Counted from the first letter of the stretch, positions 9,367 through 19,084 are shown. The stretch is 64,000 nucleotides of DNA from Anaerolineae bacterium (GCA_022843385.1 JALHNT010000027.1:1-64000), one strand, 5' to 3'. A program made the numbers and translations. The notes: generated from the letters alone by a model not told the origin.

Positions 9367-10431
9367 ATGCCGAAGGCGAAACGTCCTACACAAGCCGATG
9401 TCGCGCGCCTGGCGGGTGTATCACAAACGACGGTGTCGATGGTCTTGAATCAGCGCGATGGTGGAGCAATCCTGCTGTCTCAAGGCACGATTGATAAGGT
9501 TTACAGCGCGATGGAATCGCTGGGCTATGCGCCCGATCCAGTCGCGCAGATGCTTGCCGCAGGGCAAAATCAACTGCTGGCGCTGTTCAGCTATGATGAC
9601 GATGCTAATTATGGGCATGAGGGCTTTTACCTCAATATTCTGGCAGGTATCGAGATGGCTGCCAATCAGCACGATTACAATATCCTGCTGATGACTGCGC
9701 ACGGCTCGGCGACGGAACGGAAAATCTTCCGGCGCGGCGTCAACACGCTGGCGCTGGCGGCGGGGGCCATCCTGCTCGGCACATTTCCCGATTATGATGA
9801 GCTGCGTCGTCTGGTCGCGCTCGATTACCCCTTTGTTTTCGTTGGGCGGCGCCACCTGCCGGGTAGCGAACTCAATTGGGTAGTGAGCGATTACACCAGC
9901 GCCAGCATCCAGGCAACGCAGCATCTGATCGATCTGAACCATCGCCAGTTAGGCTACTTGACCATGCATGACCGGCTACGTACCATTGCCACCGAAGAAC
10001 GTGTGGCGGCGTGCCGTTCAGTCGTCAACAGCGTGGACAATGCAAACCTCATCCTGATTGAAATCGACGCAGTGACCTCTTCAGAGCAACTTGCACAGGT
10101 TTTACAGGAGCATCACATCTCAGCCCTGATTTGTGACGATGGTACGTATTTTAATCAGGCGATGAAGCTGCTGATGCCGCTGCCAATTCACATTCCACAA
10201 GACCTGTCAATTCTGTCACTCGGCGATACGAATACCTCATTCGCGACAACGACCCCGGTCACGCATGTTCGGTTGCTTCATCGAAGAGTCGGCGAAAAAG
10301 CGGGAGAAGTCCTCCTGGATTTGCTGGCAGGGCGTGTCGAAGCACCGCAGCAAGTCCTCGTACCGTGTGAATTCATCGTCGGCGATACGACTGCCTTGTA
10401 TCAACCTGACCAGATCGTGAAATGGACGTGA
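9367..10431 (+). CDS. LacI-family transcriptional regulator
   Basis: Protein of 354 residues with the standard LacI layout. A DNA-binding helix-turn-helix lies at residues 5-25 (TQADVARLAGVSQTTVS), followed by the hinge helix (DPVAQMLAAG) and a periplasmic-binding-protein-like sugar-sensing domain. Last gene of the sugar uptake operon, so it probably senses the imported sugar and represses the promoter at 5912-5938, where LacI-like palindromes are seen. That assignment is inferred from position. Confidence 0.88.
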   Translation: MPKAKRPTQADVARLAGVSQTTVSMVLNQRDGGAILLSQGTIDKVYSAMESLGYAPDPVAQMLAAGQNQLLALFSYDDDANYGHEGFYLNILAGIEMAANQHDYNILLMTAHGSATERKIFRRGVNTLALAAGAILLGTFPDYDELRRLVALDYPFVFVGRRHLPGSELNWVVSDYTSASIQATQHLIDLNHRQLGYLTMHDRLRTIATEERVAACRSVVNSVDNANLILIEIDAVTSSEQLAQVLQEHHISALICDDGTYFNQAMKLLMPLPIHIPQDLSILSLGDTNTSFATTTPVTHVRLLHRRVGEKAGEVLLDLLAGRVEAPQQVLVPCEFIVGDTTALYQPDQIVKWT

Positions 10432-11353
10432 TCCTATGGCTGTGTCCCAGATCCAGATTGCCGCTTGCCGAAACGAGGTTTTGAATCGCATCTCAATTCA
10501 ATTTATCAAACCTCAATAACCCGCAGTGTCTGTGACCCGCTAAGTTCGTCAAATTCGTCAAAGTCACAACTGCCTTTTGTGAACATTTCCCTCAATCAGT
10601 CGTCAGTCGATAATCGTCAGCAAAAGACCAACACCCAGGATACAGAGAACACAGAGCGAAAACCGAGTCTTTCACATTCAATGCTCCACTGTTGATTCAC
10701 AAGATTCGTCAGATTCGTCAGATTCGCATCAGTCCTTTTTTCGATTCGTGAATCAGTCAGCCTAAGAAATTACGAAGAAGATTTCACCACAGAGACACAG
10801 AGACACAGAGAGTAAGTAGAGATGTTTGTGCTGCTGATTGACGCTACCCCGCTTTGCTGCTGATTTTGCTGATTGAGACCATCCGCTAACGACTATCGAC
10901 TAGAGACTGTTGGTGCAACTCCGGTTTTGTGTCGTCGTCGTCGTCGTCGGACAGACACAAGACAAAGACAGAAAGACCAACACAGAGGACACGGAGGACA
11001 CAGAGCGAATACGGAGCAAATCTGCACAAAAGTCGTCAAAGTCGTCAAAGTCGTCAAAGTCAAACGTGCATTTTGTGAACATTTCCCTCAATCCTGATTC
11101 AGAACCATCGAGACGAACGATTGCGCGGGTAGGTTGGCGAACCACTCCTACGTGAAGCATACGCCCATTCGTGCTGTTAAGGGTGAACTTTTGGTAAACT
11201 TTTTGGTACGAGATAAGCCGAGTCGGCGTTAACCCTTTTGCGGGAGCGCGGAGGTTAAGGCTGTCAGTGCGGGGTTAGAGAACGGTTGGGAAAAATCGAG
11301 GTTGAGGGAGCGCGATTCGACACAAACGAATCGCACCGGGAAGGCGAACAAAC
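10432..11353. repeat. Gene-free mosaic repeat region, copy A
   Basis: This 922-bp stretch holds no convincing gene. From about 10540 it is a patchwork of short repeated modules: TCGTCAAA units (10546-10563 and 11033-11061), GATTCGTCA units (10703-10728), ACACAGAG units (10640-10656, 10787-10810, 10979-11005), a GTC triplet run (10930-10949) and a TTTTGTGAACATTTC module used twice (10574 and 11070). It ends in a conserved core (11156-11317). The same modules, mostly in the same order, recur at 31224-32460. The two flanking genes converge on it. The open frames inside are made of the repeats and do not look like proteins. Confidence 0.8.
11156..11317 (+). repeat. Conserved 162-bp core, copy A
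   Basis: Aligned by eye without any gap to 31987-32148 (constant offset 20831), with about 18 differences in 162 positions, near 89% identity. It contains two near-direct repeats, AACTTTTGGTA and AACTTTTTGGTA, at 11187-11208, and an inverted pair TTAACC/GGTTAA around GCGGGAGCGCG, kept in both copies. It begins AGCATACG and ends AGCGCGATT. It could be a small RNA, a protein-binding site or the end of a mobile element; the sequence alone does not decide. Confidence 0.75.
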
Positions 11354-13042
11354 TCACGCCCCGTCGCCACCCAACCGCCCCTCGGCTTTGGCGATCCATT
11401 TCAACATCAAGTCGGCATCGTCAATCATTCCTATTTGACGGAAGTATTTTTCAGCTTCGCGCCTGAAAGCAATGGCCTTGGGTAATTCGCCCAGGTCTTT
11501 ATGGACAAGACCAAGATTAGCTTGCGTCATGGCATAATCCAGCGGAGTACCCTCCGGCGTGTAAAAGCGAAGTGCCTGCTGGTAGGCGTTGATGGCGCGA
11601 TTCAGATTCCCTACCCGATCTTCGACTTCGGCCAGCTTGTGGTAGGCTCCCCCTAAATTGTTCTGTGTCAGGGCATAACCTAACGGGGATGTTTCAGACG
11701 TGAAGAAATTGAGTGCCTGCTGGTAGGCGTTGATGGCGCGCTGAAGGTTCTCCGCCCGGTCTTCGATTTCGGATAGATCGCTGTAGGCAAGCCCCAGGTT
11801 GTTCTGTGTCCCAGCGTGGTCCAGTCGATCGGTCTCCGGCGTCCAGAAACGCAACACCACTTGAAAGGCGTTGATAGCGCGCTTGAGATTCTTCCCCTGG
11901 TCTTCATTCAGTGCTAGACCGAGGTAGACAAGCCCCAGGTTGTTCTGCGTTATGGCATAATCCGCCGGCGTGGCTTCCGGCGTGTAGAAGCGGAGGGCTT
12001 GCTGGTAGGCGTTGATGGCGCGATTGAGATTTCCTACCCGATCTTCGACTTCGGCCAGATCACGATAGGTATTGCCCAGGCTGTTCTGCGTTATGGCATA
12101 ATCCAGCGGAACCGTCCCCGGCGTGCGGTAGATGAGAGCCTGTTGGTAGACGTTGATGGAGCGATGGAGGTTCTCTGCTCGGTCTTCGATCTGTGCTAAA
12201 TTGCGATAGGCATTGCCCAGGTTAGTCTGTGTCATGGCATAAGCCTGTGGGAAGGTCTGCGGCGTGAAGAAGCGAAGTGCCTGTTGGTAGGCGTTGATGG
12301 AGTGCTGGAGGTTCTTTGCCCGGTCTTCGATTTCGGCCAGATCTCGATAGGCATTGCCCAGGTTGTTCTGCGTTCTCGCATAATCCAACGGAACTGCCCC
12401 CGGTGTACGGTAGATGAGAGCCTGTTGGTAGGCATTAATGGCGCGATGAAGGTTTTTTGCTCGATCTTCGTATTCAGATAGGGCGCGGTAGGTAATCCCC
12501 AAAGTGGTCTGTGTCCGGGCATAGTCCAAAGGAGCTTCCTTCGGTGTGTGGAGGCGAAGCGCCTGTTTGTGAGCGGCGATATCGCGCAGCAAGCTGTCGG
12601 CCTCTTCGGTCAGCCGCAGCGTCGAAGCCGTCGGGTTGGTCGGGTCAGGCGCGGCTTTGCCCAATATCACATTGATGAGTTTGTTCAGGTTGCCGTCGAA
12701 GTCGGCGCTCAGGTCGGCGTGTTGAATCTGGTCAATCCGCAGCGGCACTTTGTCATCCGGTGTGGCCGCGATCAGGGCAACATACAACGGTTTCGTGAGC
12801 TTCAGCACGCGACTCCACTCGGCCTGACAATACTTCGATTCGGCGGAATGGGGCGAGAGGATGAACAACCCAACATCGCACTGGTTGACGGCCTGGTGAA
12901 TGGCATCTTCCCAGCGGTCGCCATAGCTGATGCCGTTGAAGTGATCGACCCACACCTCCAGTCCGGCGGCGGTCAGGGCGTGGGCGATGGACGTGACCTT
13001 ATCATCATCGAGGGTGGCGTGGCTGATGAAGACGGTGGGCAT
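11354..13042 (-). CDS. TIR domain protein with tandem 47-residue TPR-like repeats
   Basis: Protein of about 562 residues from the ATG at 13042 (GGGAGA upstream). The start reads MPTVFISHATLDDD, a typical bacterial TIR beginning; a longer frame to 13156 adds 38 unconvincing residues. The TIR domain spans about residues 1-140 and retains the candidate catalytic Glu75 in KYCQAEW, so NAD hydrolysis is possible. From about residue 165, seven repeats of 47 residues follow (LDYAxTQNNLGxxYRDL, then AINAYQQAL, then FYTPE) plus a partial eighth. TPR arrays of this type bind proteins or peptides. It probably senses a partner and activates the TIR enzyme, in defence or signalling; this is inference. No partner gene is adjacent. 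Confidence 0.85.
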   Translation of the reverse strand: MPTVFISHATLDDDKVTSIAHALTAAGLEVWVDHFNGISYGDRWEDAIHQAVNQCDVGLFILSPHSAESKYCQAEWSRVLKLTKPLYVALIAATPDDKVPLRIDQIQHADLSADFDGNLNKLINVILGKAAPDPTNPTASTLRLTEEADSLLRDIAAHKQALRLHTPKEAPLDYARTQTTLGITYRALSEYEDRAKNLHRAINAYQQALIYRTPGAVPLDYARTQNNLGNAYRDLAEIEDRAKNLQHSINAYQQALRFFTPQTFPQAYAMTQTNLGNAYRNLAQIEDRAENLHRSINVYQQALIYRTPGTVPLDYAITQNSLGNTYRDLAEVEDRVGNLNRAINAYQQALRFYTPEATPADYAITQNNLGLVYLGLALNEDQGKNLKRAINAFQVVLRFWTPETDRLDHAGTQNNLGLAYSDLSEIEDRAENLQRAINAYQQALNFFTSETSPLGYALTQNNLGGAYHKLAEVEDRVGNLNRAINAYQQALRFYTPEGTPLDYAMTQANLGLVHKDLGELPKAIAFRREAEKYFRQIGMIDDADLMLKWIAKAEGRLGGDGA

Positions 13043-13134
13043 GATCCGGCTGTGTCTCCCGGCGCTACGACGGTCGTATGCCTCAAGATTAACACAGATT
13101 GGCGCGGCCTGCCGGATGGATGACGGTAGGATTA

Positions 13135-13159
13135 TGCTATAATGTCCAGTGTCCACTGG
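13135..13159 (+). promoter_or_regulatory. Extended -10 promoter with overlapping palindrome
   Basis: TGCTATAAT (13135-13143) is a good extended -10 element. The dyad CCAGTG-TC-CACTGG (13146-13159) lies over the predicted start of transcription near 13150, so a repressor could act here. It would drive the mini-ORF at 13174 and the DUF2262-like gene. Confidence 0.55.
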
Positions 13160-13173
13160 TGCAAAAGGGTGTG

Positions 13174-13224
13174 ATGACCATGGCGATTCCCTTACAAACC
13201 GGCAATGAATGCCTCCCGCTATGA
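13174..13224 (+). CDS. Short upstream ORF coupled to the next gene
   Basis: A 16-codon frame (MTMAIPLQTGNECLPL) begins at ATG 13174 with AAAGGG in ribosome-site position. Its TGA at 13222-13224 overlaps the ATG at 13221 as ATGA, the classic arrangement for translational coupling. The downstream gene has no ribosome site of its own. It could be a leader peptide or merely the means of loading ribosomes onto the next gene. Its composition suggests no function. Confidence 0.4.
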   Translation: MTMAIPLQTGNECLPL

Positions 13225-13658
13225 ACTCCGATATTGAACATCCGGTGCTGGGGATGATGCGCTATGATCCGCGCTTTAGTGATTGGAATGGCATCTTGCT
13301 GGACGATGGGAAAACTGCAATCCTGTCGGTCTCCGCGCTTGATGAGGCCAGCGCCCGGCAACTGCTCGATCAGATTGCGGCGCAGCTACCGTTGATCCCC
13401 GACCGTATCCGCGCAGCCAAGCACTATGCTGCCAGCCAACTGCTGACACTCAAGAATGAATCGTGGCCGGATATTGATGATGACACACCGCTCTCGCCCC
13501 AGCAGTTCGTGGATCGGCTGACGCTGGACAGTCTGTCGTTTCAGGACGATTTCAGCCAGACGCTGACCTTTGCCGATGGCGATCTCTTCTACGGTCATGT
13601 GGTGCAGGTCTCGCTAGAAACCGATGGTCAGTTCAGCCGCGCTGTCATCGCCGGCTGA
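13221..13658 (+). CDS. DUF2262-like protein
   Basis: Protein of about 145 residues of unknown function. The pattern WNGILLDDGKTAILSV near the start, a central AAKHYAASQLLTLKNESW and the C-terminal DGDLFYGHVVQVSLETDG match what I recall of DUF2262, a domain of no known activity often found alone or near toxin/immunity genes. I chose ATG 13221 because it overlaps the stop of a short frame that has a good ribosome site; ATG 13209 is the alternative. No signal peptide or membrane segment. It is divergent from the TIR-TPR gene with 178 bp between them. Confidence 0.6.
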   Translation: MNSDIEHPVLGMMRYDPRFSDWNGILLDDGKTAILSVSALDEASARQLLDQIAAQLPLIPDRIRAAKHYAASQLLTLKNESWPDIDDDTPLSPQQFVDRLTLDSLSFQDDFSQTLTFADGDLFYGHVVQVSLETDGQFSRAVIAG

Positions 13659-13861
13659 TGCCGTGTTCCCTGCAGCGTCAGCCTTTGCCCTGGCAACACT
13701 CATGACACCGGTTAGGGTGTGTTGGGCATGTTACCGCCCTTAGCCCATTCTATGTATGTGACCAGGAGCAGGGGTGCCGTCGTGAAGCACCTCTCTCTCC
13801 AGGAGCAGCTATGAGTGGCGCAGTCGAACGAGTGTGGCGGGATAGCCCTGCAATTTGCCCA

Positions 13862-14626
13862 TCATACCACCACATCCACCTGGACGCCGGCGTCGCTGAA
13901 GCGCTGTGCCATGACTGATGGGGCGCTGCTGTCGGTCAGGATGCGCGTCACCTGTTCGGCATTGGCGTAGGTATAGGGTGCCACCACGCCCCACTTGCTG
14001 CCGTCAGCCACCACCACTGTTTCCTGACACTGCTGCATCATGGCGCGTTTCATCTCGGCTTCTTCCTCATTCAGCTCGGTGATACCGGCCTCCAGCGAGA
14101 TGCCGCGCGCACCGAAGAAGCCCAGGTTGAGGTTGATGTCCGGCAGTGTATCCGGGCGTCCTACCAGCGAGACCGAGTCGCGCCGCAGCCTTCCGCCGGG
14201 CAGCAGCACCTGAATGCGTGGCACATCGAGGAACTGCTGGGCGATCATCAGACTGTTGGTGAGGATGGTCAGGCGGTCAAAGCGTTTCAGATGACCGGTT
14301 AGGGCAAAGGTGGTGGTGCTGGCATCGATGGCGACGCCGTAGCCGTCGCGCACTAGGGCGGCGGCCGCTCGACCAATGGCATCTTTCTCGGCTTTGAATT
14401 TGCGGTTGCGCGTATCGAAGGAGAGTTCGGCGGCCAGCGTCGGCGCACTGCGCAGCATGGCTCCGCCATAGGTGCGTTCCAGAATGCCATCATCCTCCAG
14501 CGCCCGTAAATCCTGACGGATGGTGACTTCGCTCACACCCAGTTTTTCGCTCAGTTCCTTGACAAAGACCCGACCTTCCCGCTTCAGATGATCCAGAATA
14601 AGCTGGCGACGTTCCTGTAAAAACAT
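13862..14626 (-). CDS. DeoR-family transcriptional regulator
   Basis: About 254 residues from ATG 14626 (a longer start at 14653 adds nine residues with a poor ribosome site). The N-terminus reads MFLQERRQLILDHLKREG and is followed by the winged helix-turn-helix (VKELSEKLGVSEVTIRQDLRAL). The C-terminal part is the DeoR sugar-phosphate sensor domain (AIDASTTTFAL, LTNSLMIAQQF, GGRLRRDSVSLVG). It is transcribed divergently from L-rhamnose isomerase, and so most likely controls rhamnose use in response to a phosphorylated intermediate. That link is inferred from position. Confidence 0.87.
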   Translation of the reverse strand: MFLQERRQLILDHLKREGRVFVKELSEKLGVSEVTIRQDLRALEDDGILERTYGGAMLRSAPTLAAELSFDTRNRKFKAEKDAIGRAAAALVRDGYGVAIDASTTTFALTGHLKRFDRLTILTNSLMIAQQFLDVPRIQVLLPGGRLRRDSVSLVGRPDTLPDINLNLGFFGARGISLEAGITELNEEEAEMKRAMMQQCQETVVVADGSKWGVVAPYTYANAEQVTRILTDSSAPSVMAQRFSDAGVQVDVVV

Positions 14627-14667
14627 ATTTTGGTCATTTCTTCCCTCGACCATCCCGCGCCATTCAG

Positions 14668-14696
14668 TTGACGACGCTTTCGGCGAGGGCTACACT
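14668..14696 (+). promoter_or_regulatory. Predicted promoter of L-rhamnose isomerase
   Basis: TTGACG (14668-14673) and TACACT (14691-14696) are separated by exactly 17 bp, predicting transcription from about 14703. GAAA-containing repeats just downstream (14697-14710) resemble direct-repeat sites used by DeoR regulators. Because transcription would begin at about 14703, the ATG at 14705 is unlikely to be the start codon. Confidence 0.6.
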
Positions 14697-14752
14697 GAAA
14701 GCGAATGAAAACAATCGTTATTCTACAAACATTTTGCCGAAAGGAAAACATC

Positions 14753-15967
14753 ATGACCTACACCGACGATTATAAGCGGCTGGCCGAAAAACTCACAACG
14801 AAGGGTATTTCGGTGGATGATGTCAAAGCCAAACTGAAAGCCCAGCACATCGAAACCCCGTCGTGGGGCTATGGCAACGGCGGGACGCGCTTCAAGGTCT
14901 TCGCCTGGCAGGGAGCAGCCCGCAACATCTGGGACAAGATCGAGGATGCGGCCTACATCCACAAACTGACCGGCATCGCCCCTTCGATGGCGATCCATAT
15001 CCCCTGGGACAAAGTCGATGATTATGCCGCGCTGGGGCAGAAGGCCAAAGCCGCCGGCATCAGCATCGGCGCGGTCAACCCGAACTTCTTCCAGGATGAC
15101 CAATACAAACTCGGCAGTCTGACCAATCCCTCGGCGACGGTGCGTGAAGAGGCGCTGGCGCATATGCTGGAATGTGTCGAGGTCATGTCCAAAGTCGGCA
15201 GCGATTTGTTGAGTCTGTGGTTTGCGGACGGCACTAACTACGCCGGTCAGGACAGCATCCCGCGGCGCAAGCGCGATCTGGAAGCCGGGCTGATCGAAAC
15301 CCACAAGCATCTGCCCCCCGGCAGCCGGATGCTGATTGAGTACAAGTTCTTCGAGCCGGCCTTCTATCACACCGATCTGGCCGACTGGGGCATGGCGTAT
15401 GCGATGGCGCTCAAATGTGGGCCACAGGCGCAGGTGCTGGTGGATACCGGTCATCATGCCCAGGGGACGAACATCGCCCACATCGTCTCGTTCCTGCTCG
15501 ATGAGGGGCGGCTGGGCGGCTTCCATTTCAATGCCCGGCGTTACGCCGATGACGATCTGATTGTCGGCACTAATAACCCGTTTGAGTTGTTCGAGATTTA
15601 CTGTGAGCTGGTGCAGGCTGGCGAGGGGGCGAAGGATGTGGCCTATATGATCGACCAGAGCCACAACATCGAACCCAAGCTCGAAGCGATGCTGGTCAGC
15701 GTGGTGAATTGTCAGGTGGCCTATGCCAAATCCCTGATTGTTGATATGACCAAGCTGCGGCAGATGCAGGCGGCGGGGGATGTGCTGGGGGCGCAGCAGG
15801 TCTACGTCGATGCCTATGAGACCGATGTCCGTCCACTGCTGATGCAGGTGCGCGAGGAGATGGGCGTGCCGGTTGACCCGATGGCCTTCTATCGCGGCGA
15901 TGGTTATGCTAAAAAGGTGGCTGAGGCACGCGGCATCAACCTCTCGGCCGGCAGCGCGATTCAATAG
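14753..15967 (+). CDS. rhaI: L-rhamnose isomerase (RhaI type)
   Basis: Metal-dependent TIM-barrel sugar isomerase of about 404 residues, converting L-rhamnose to L-rhamnulose (related enzymes also act on D-allose). Recognisable stretches are [60 protein letters not shown] and [15 protein letters not shown]. The conserved Glu, Asp and His residues in these form the two metal sites in this family. Start ATG 14753 has AAAGGAAA upstream. Only the divergent DeoR gene accompanies it; kinase and aldolase genes for rhamnulose are not in the window. The cytoplasmic location is expected from the absence of a signal peptide. Confidence 0.9.
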   Translation: MTYTDDYKRLAEKLTTKGISVDDVKAKLKAQHIETPSWGYGNGGTRFKVFAWQGAARNIWDKIEDAAYIHKLTGIAPSMAIHIPWDKVDDYAALGQKAKAAGISIGAVNPNFFQDDQYKLGSLTNPSATVREEALAHMLECVEVMSKVGSDLLSLWFADGTNYAGQDSIPRRKRDLEAGLIETHKHLPPGSRMLIEYKFFEPAFYHTDLADWGMAYAMALKCGPQAQVLVDTGHHAQGTNIAHIVSFLLDEGRLGGFHFNARRYADDDLIVGTNNPFELFEIYCELVQAGEGAKDVAYMIDQSHNIEPKLEAMLVSVVNCQVAYAKSLIVDMTKLRQMQAAGDVLGAQQVYVDAYETDVRPLLMQVREEMGVPVDPMAFYRGDGYAKKVAEARGINLSAGSAIQ

Positions 15968-16058
15968 GGCCGAAGCCTGTCTGCGCCAGCCGGATAAGGC
16001 TGCTGGGCGATTTGTCCAACGTGCTCATGGAAAACCATTTCGAAGTGAGCTGCTCTTC

Positions 16059-16088
16059 TGTACGGGCGTAACATGTTACGCTCGTACA
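16059..16088. repeat. 30-bp near-perfect palindrome
   Basis: The left arm TGTACGGGCGTAACA (16059-16073) and right arm TGTTACGCTCGTACA (16074-16088) are reverse complements with one mismatch and no loop. It lies between the 3' ends of rhaI and the convergent membrane-protein gene. As RNA it would form a long hairpin that could end transcription from both sides, although no clean T-run follows; as DNA it resembles a large operator or recombination site. Confidence 0.6.
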
Positions 16089-16191
16089 ATCCTCTCGTTT
16101 TGTTTTCGACGGTGGGTAGCTGAGGGGAAAAGCCTTAGCTACCATTTTGTCTGGAAGCCTGCTGATGAGGCTTGAAGTACTACGCGGGAAG

Positions 16192-16728
16192 TTAGGAGAA
16201 TTCGCGCTTGAGTGCCTCATCGCGATAGAAGAAATAGACCAGATAGGCGCTGACCAGCACCCATACCAGGTTGAGCAGCGCGCCGCCAGTAAACATCCCC
16301 AGCAGCGAAGCAATAGCGTTGACGGCGAAAGCCAGCATTGCCAGCGTTCGTCCCCAGTGCTTGCGCTGGAACAGCCCTAGCGCGCCTACCAGCAGCAGCG
16401 GCGCGGCAACGATGCTCAGAAGCCCCATGACGATAGCGAAGGCACTGGCTCCAGCCAGCCCTGACAACGCCTGATTGGCCTCGCTCACATCTTCCTGCGT
16501 CACTCCACCGGTCTCACTGGCGGCGTCTATGCCAATGGCGCCTACCGCTCCGCCTAGACCGCCGAGCGCGCCGACCCCCATCAATGCTGCCCCACCACAC
16601 AGACTGAAGACACCGGCAATCAGCATGTAGATCGCCACATAGCGCACCATCTGCGCCCGATTGATCCCCTGCACCGCCTCATTGATCGGTTTCAGGATGG
16701 CATCGAGCCTTTGAATCAGGTCATTCAT
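16192..16728 (-). CDS. Uncharacterised membrane protein
   Basis: Protein of 178 residues with about four predicted membrane helices: residues 28-58 (VRYVAIYMLIAGVFSL), 93-120 (AFAIVMGLLSIVAAPLL), 130-150 and 152-168. A Gly/Ala-rich acidic loop lies between the first two, and charged residues at the C-terminus (FFYRDEALKREF) face the cytoplasm. I recognise no family. It is isolated, convergent with rhaI, and separated by 320 bp from the next gene on the other side. Confidence 0.65.
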   Translation of the reverse strand: MNDLIQRLDAILKPINEAVQGINRAQMVRYVAIYMLIAGVFSLCGGAALMGVGALGGLGGAVGAIGIDAASETGGVTQEDVSEANQALSGLAGASAFAIVMGLLSIVAAPLLLVGALGLFQRKHWGRTLAMLAFAVNAIASLLGMFTGGALLNLVWVLVSAYLVYFFYRDEALKREFS

Positions 16729-17048
16729 GATCCCACTCCCCTCTGTGCAAAAGCGCTGGACTCACGATATGACGGTTTGGCTGCGACTGTCAATCACTCG
16801 TCAGTCGCCTGGGCGCGTTTCTGATTTTTGGTAATGCATTTACTGGACATCGTGCCGCTCTCTCACTGGAACATGCTCCACCTGACCAGTCAGCAACAAG
16901 TCGGTCGATTCGACAAAACAACAAACTCGTGACAGAATCCCGCCCACATCCCTGGATGAATACTATTCCCAAACTAATGCCTTCATTCTGTGCGTATTTT
17001 TTATGGTTCAGATTGGTGTCGGCTGTCCATCACGAATGAAGGTGTTCC
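16729..17048. other. 320-bp intergenic region without a recognised element
   Basis: Both flanking genes read away from it, so it must hold two promoters. AT-rich stretches near 16960-17010 are the best candidates, but I see no clear -35/-10 pair, palindrome or RNA motif. An AAGG before ATG 17049 serves as ribosome site for the dehydrogenase. Confidence 0.4.
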
Positions 17049-18080
<1,032 letters not shown>

Positions 18081-18145
18081 ACTTTCATCGTCATGGTCAC
18101 TTGCCCGTTCCGGGTCAGCGCCATCACACCGTAAAGGGCGAGTCG

Positions 18146-19084
18146 ATGTCCGTTTCCCCTAATCCCTGGGTTGATCGTTTCAGCCGCGAAACACGCGGCT
18201 TCTTTTTTGGTTTCCTCGGCGTGCTGATCTTCAGCTTCACCCTGCCGATGACTCGGCTGGCGGTGGCCGAACTCGATACCACGTTCGTCGGTCTGGGGCG
18301 GGCACTGGTGGCGGCCTGTCTGGCGCTGCCGCTGCTGCTCCTCACCCGCCAACCCATCCCCACCCGGCGGCAGATGGGACGGCTGCTGGTGGTGGCGTTG
18401 GGCGTCGTCGTTGGATTCCCGCTGCTCTCGGCCTGGGCGCTGCGACAGGTTCCGGCCTCGCACAGCGCCATCGTCAACGGGCTGCTGCCGATGGCGACAG
18501 CGGTTGTCAGCGTCATCTGGGATGGGGATCGTCCCGCGCCGCTGTTCTGGTTGGCGGCCATCATCGGCTGTGTCACCGTCATTGGCTTTGTCTTTTTCAC
18601 CAGCGAGGTCGGCTTCGCTGCTGGCGATCTGGCGATGCTGGGTGCAGTGCTGATCGGCAGCATCGGTTATGTCGAGGGCGGGCGCATGTCGCGCGTCATC
18701 GGGAGCTGGCAGACGATCTGCTGGGCGCTGGTGATCTCGGTGCCGTTTCTGGTGCTGCCGGTGGGGAGCAGCGTCGTGCAGCACGGCCTGAATGCTTCGT
18801 CCACTGCCTGGCTGGGCTTCGTCTATGTCAGCGTGTTCAGCATGTTCCTCGGCTTCTTCGCCTGGTATCGCGGGCTGGCGCTGGGTGGCATCACCCGCGT
18901 CGGGCAGGTGCAGCTCCTTCAGGCTTTCCTGACCATCACCTGGTCCGGTTTGCTCCTGGGGGAACACATCACCCCCTGGATGATACTGGCCGCTTCTATA
19001 GTCATTGGCATGATTCTCATCATCCGGCAGTCTCCCATCAAACGCCGCGCCGAATCACAGCCTGTGCTGGAGCCGCCTTCATGA
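18146..19084 (+). CDS. EamA/DMT-family transporter
   Basis: Inner-membrane protein of about 312 residues with ten predicted helices arranged as two repeats of five, the drug/metabolite transporter layout. The first helix reads FFFGFLGVLIFSFTL and the second repeat ends LLGEHITPWMILAA, typical EamA features. Start ATG 18146 has AAAGGG upstream; the longer frame from 18101 has no such site. Its last bases overlap the next start as ATGA, so the GNAT gene is translated from the same message. Substrate unknown; family members export amino acids or metabolites. Confidence 0.82.
   Translation: MSVSPNPWVDRFSRETRGFFFGFLGVLIFSFTLPMTRLAVAELDTTFVGLGRALVAACLALPLLLLTRQPIPTRRQMGRLLVVALGVVVGFPLLSAWALRQVPASHSAIVNGLLPMATAVVSVIWDGDRPAPLFWLAAIIGCVTVIGFVFFTSEVGFAAGDLAMLGAVLIGSIGYVEGGRMSRVIGSWQTICWALVISVPFLVLPVGSSVVQHGLNASSTAWLGFVYVSVFSMFLGFFAWYRGLALGGITRVGQVQLLQAFLTITWSGLLLGEHITPWMILAASIVIGMILIIRQSPIKRRAESQPVLEPPS

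Noticed and set aside
11028-11062. CRISPR-like repetition of GTCGTCAAA
   Set aside because: Units are 9 bases, directly adjoining, without spacers; simple tandem repeat inside the mosaic element.
10910-11155. Small proteins encoded in mosaic copy A
   Set aside because: Frames are made of repeat words (SSKSSKSS, TEDTEDTE) and differ from those in copy B; not conserved as protein.
13659-13861. Terminator or gene in the gap before the DeoR gene
   Set aside because: I found no clear stem-loop with T-run and no frame with a ribosome site in this 203-bp convergent gap.
14723-15964. Open frame of 413 codons opposite rhaI
   Set aside because: It lies entirely antisense to a clear L-rhamnose isomerase and has His/Asp/Gln-rich low-quality sequence; a by-product of GC-rich codon use.
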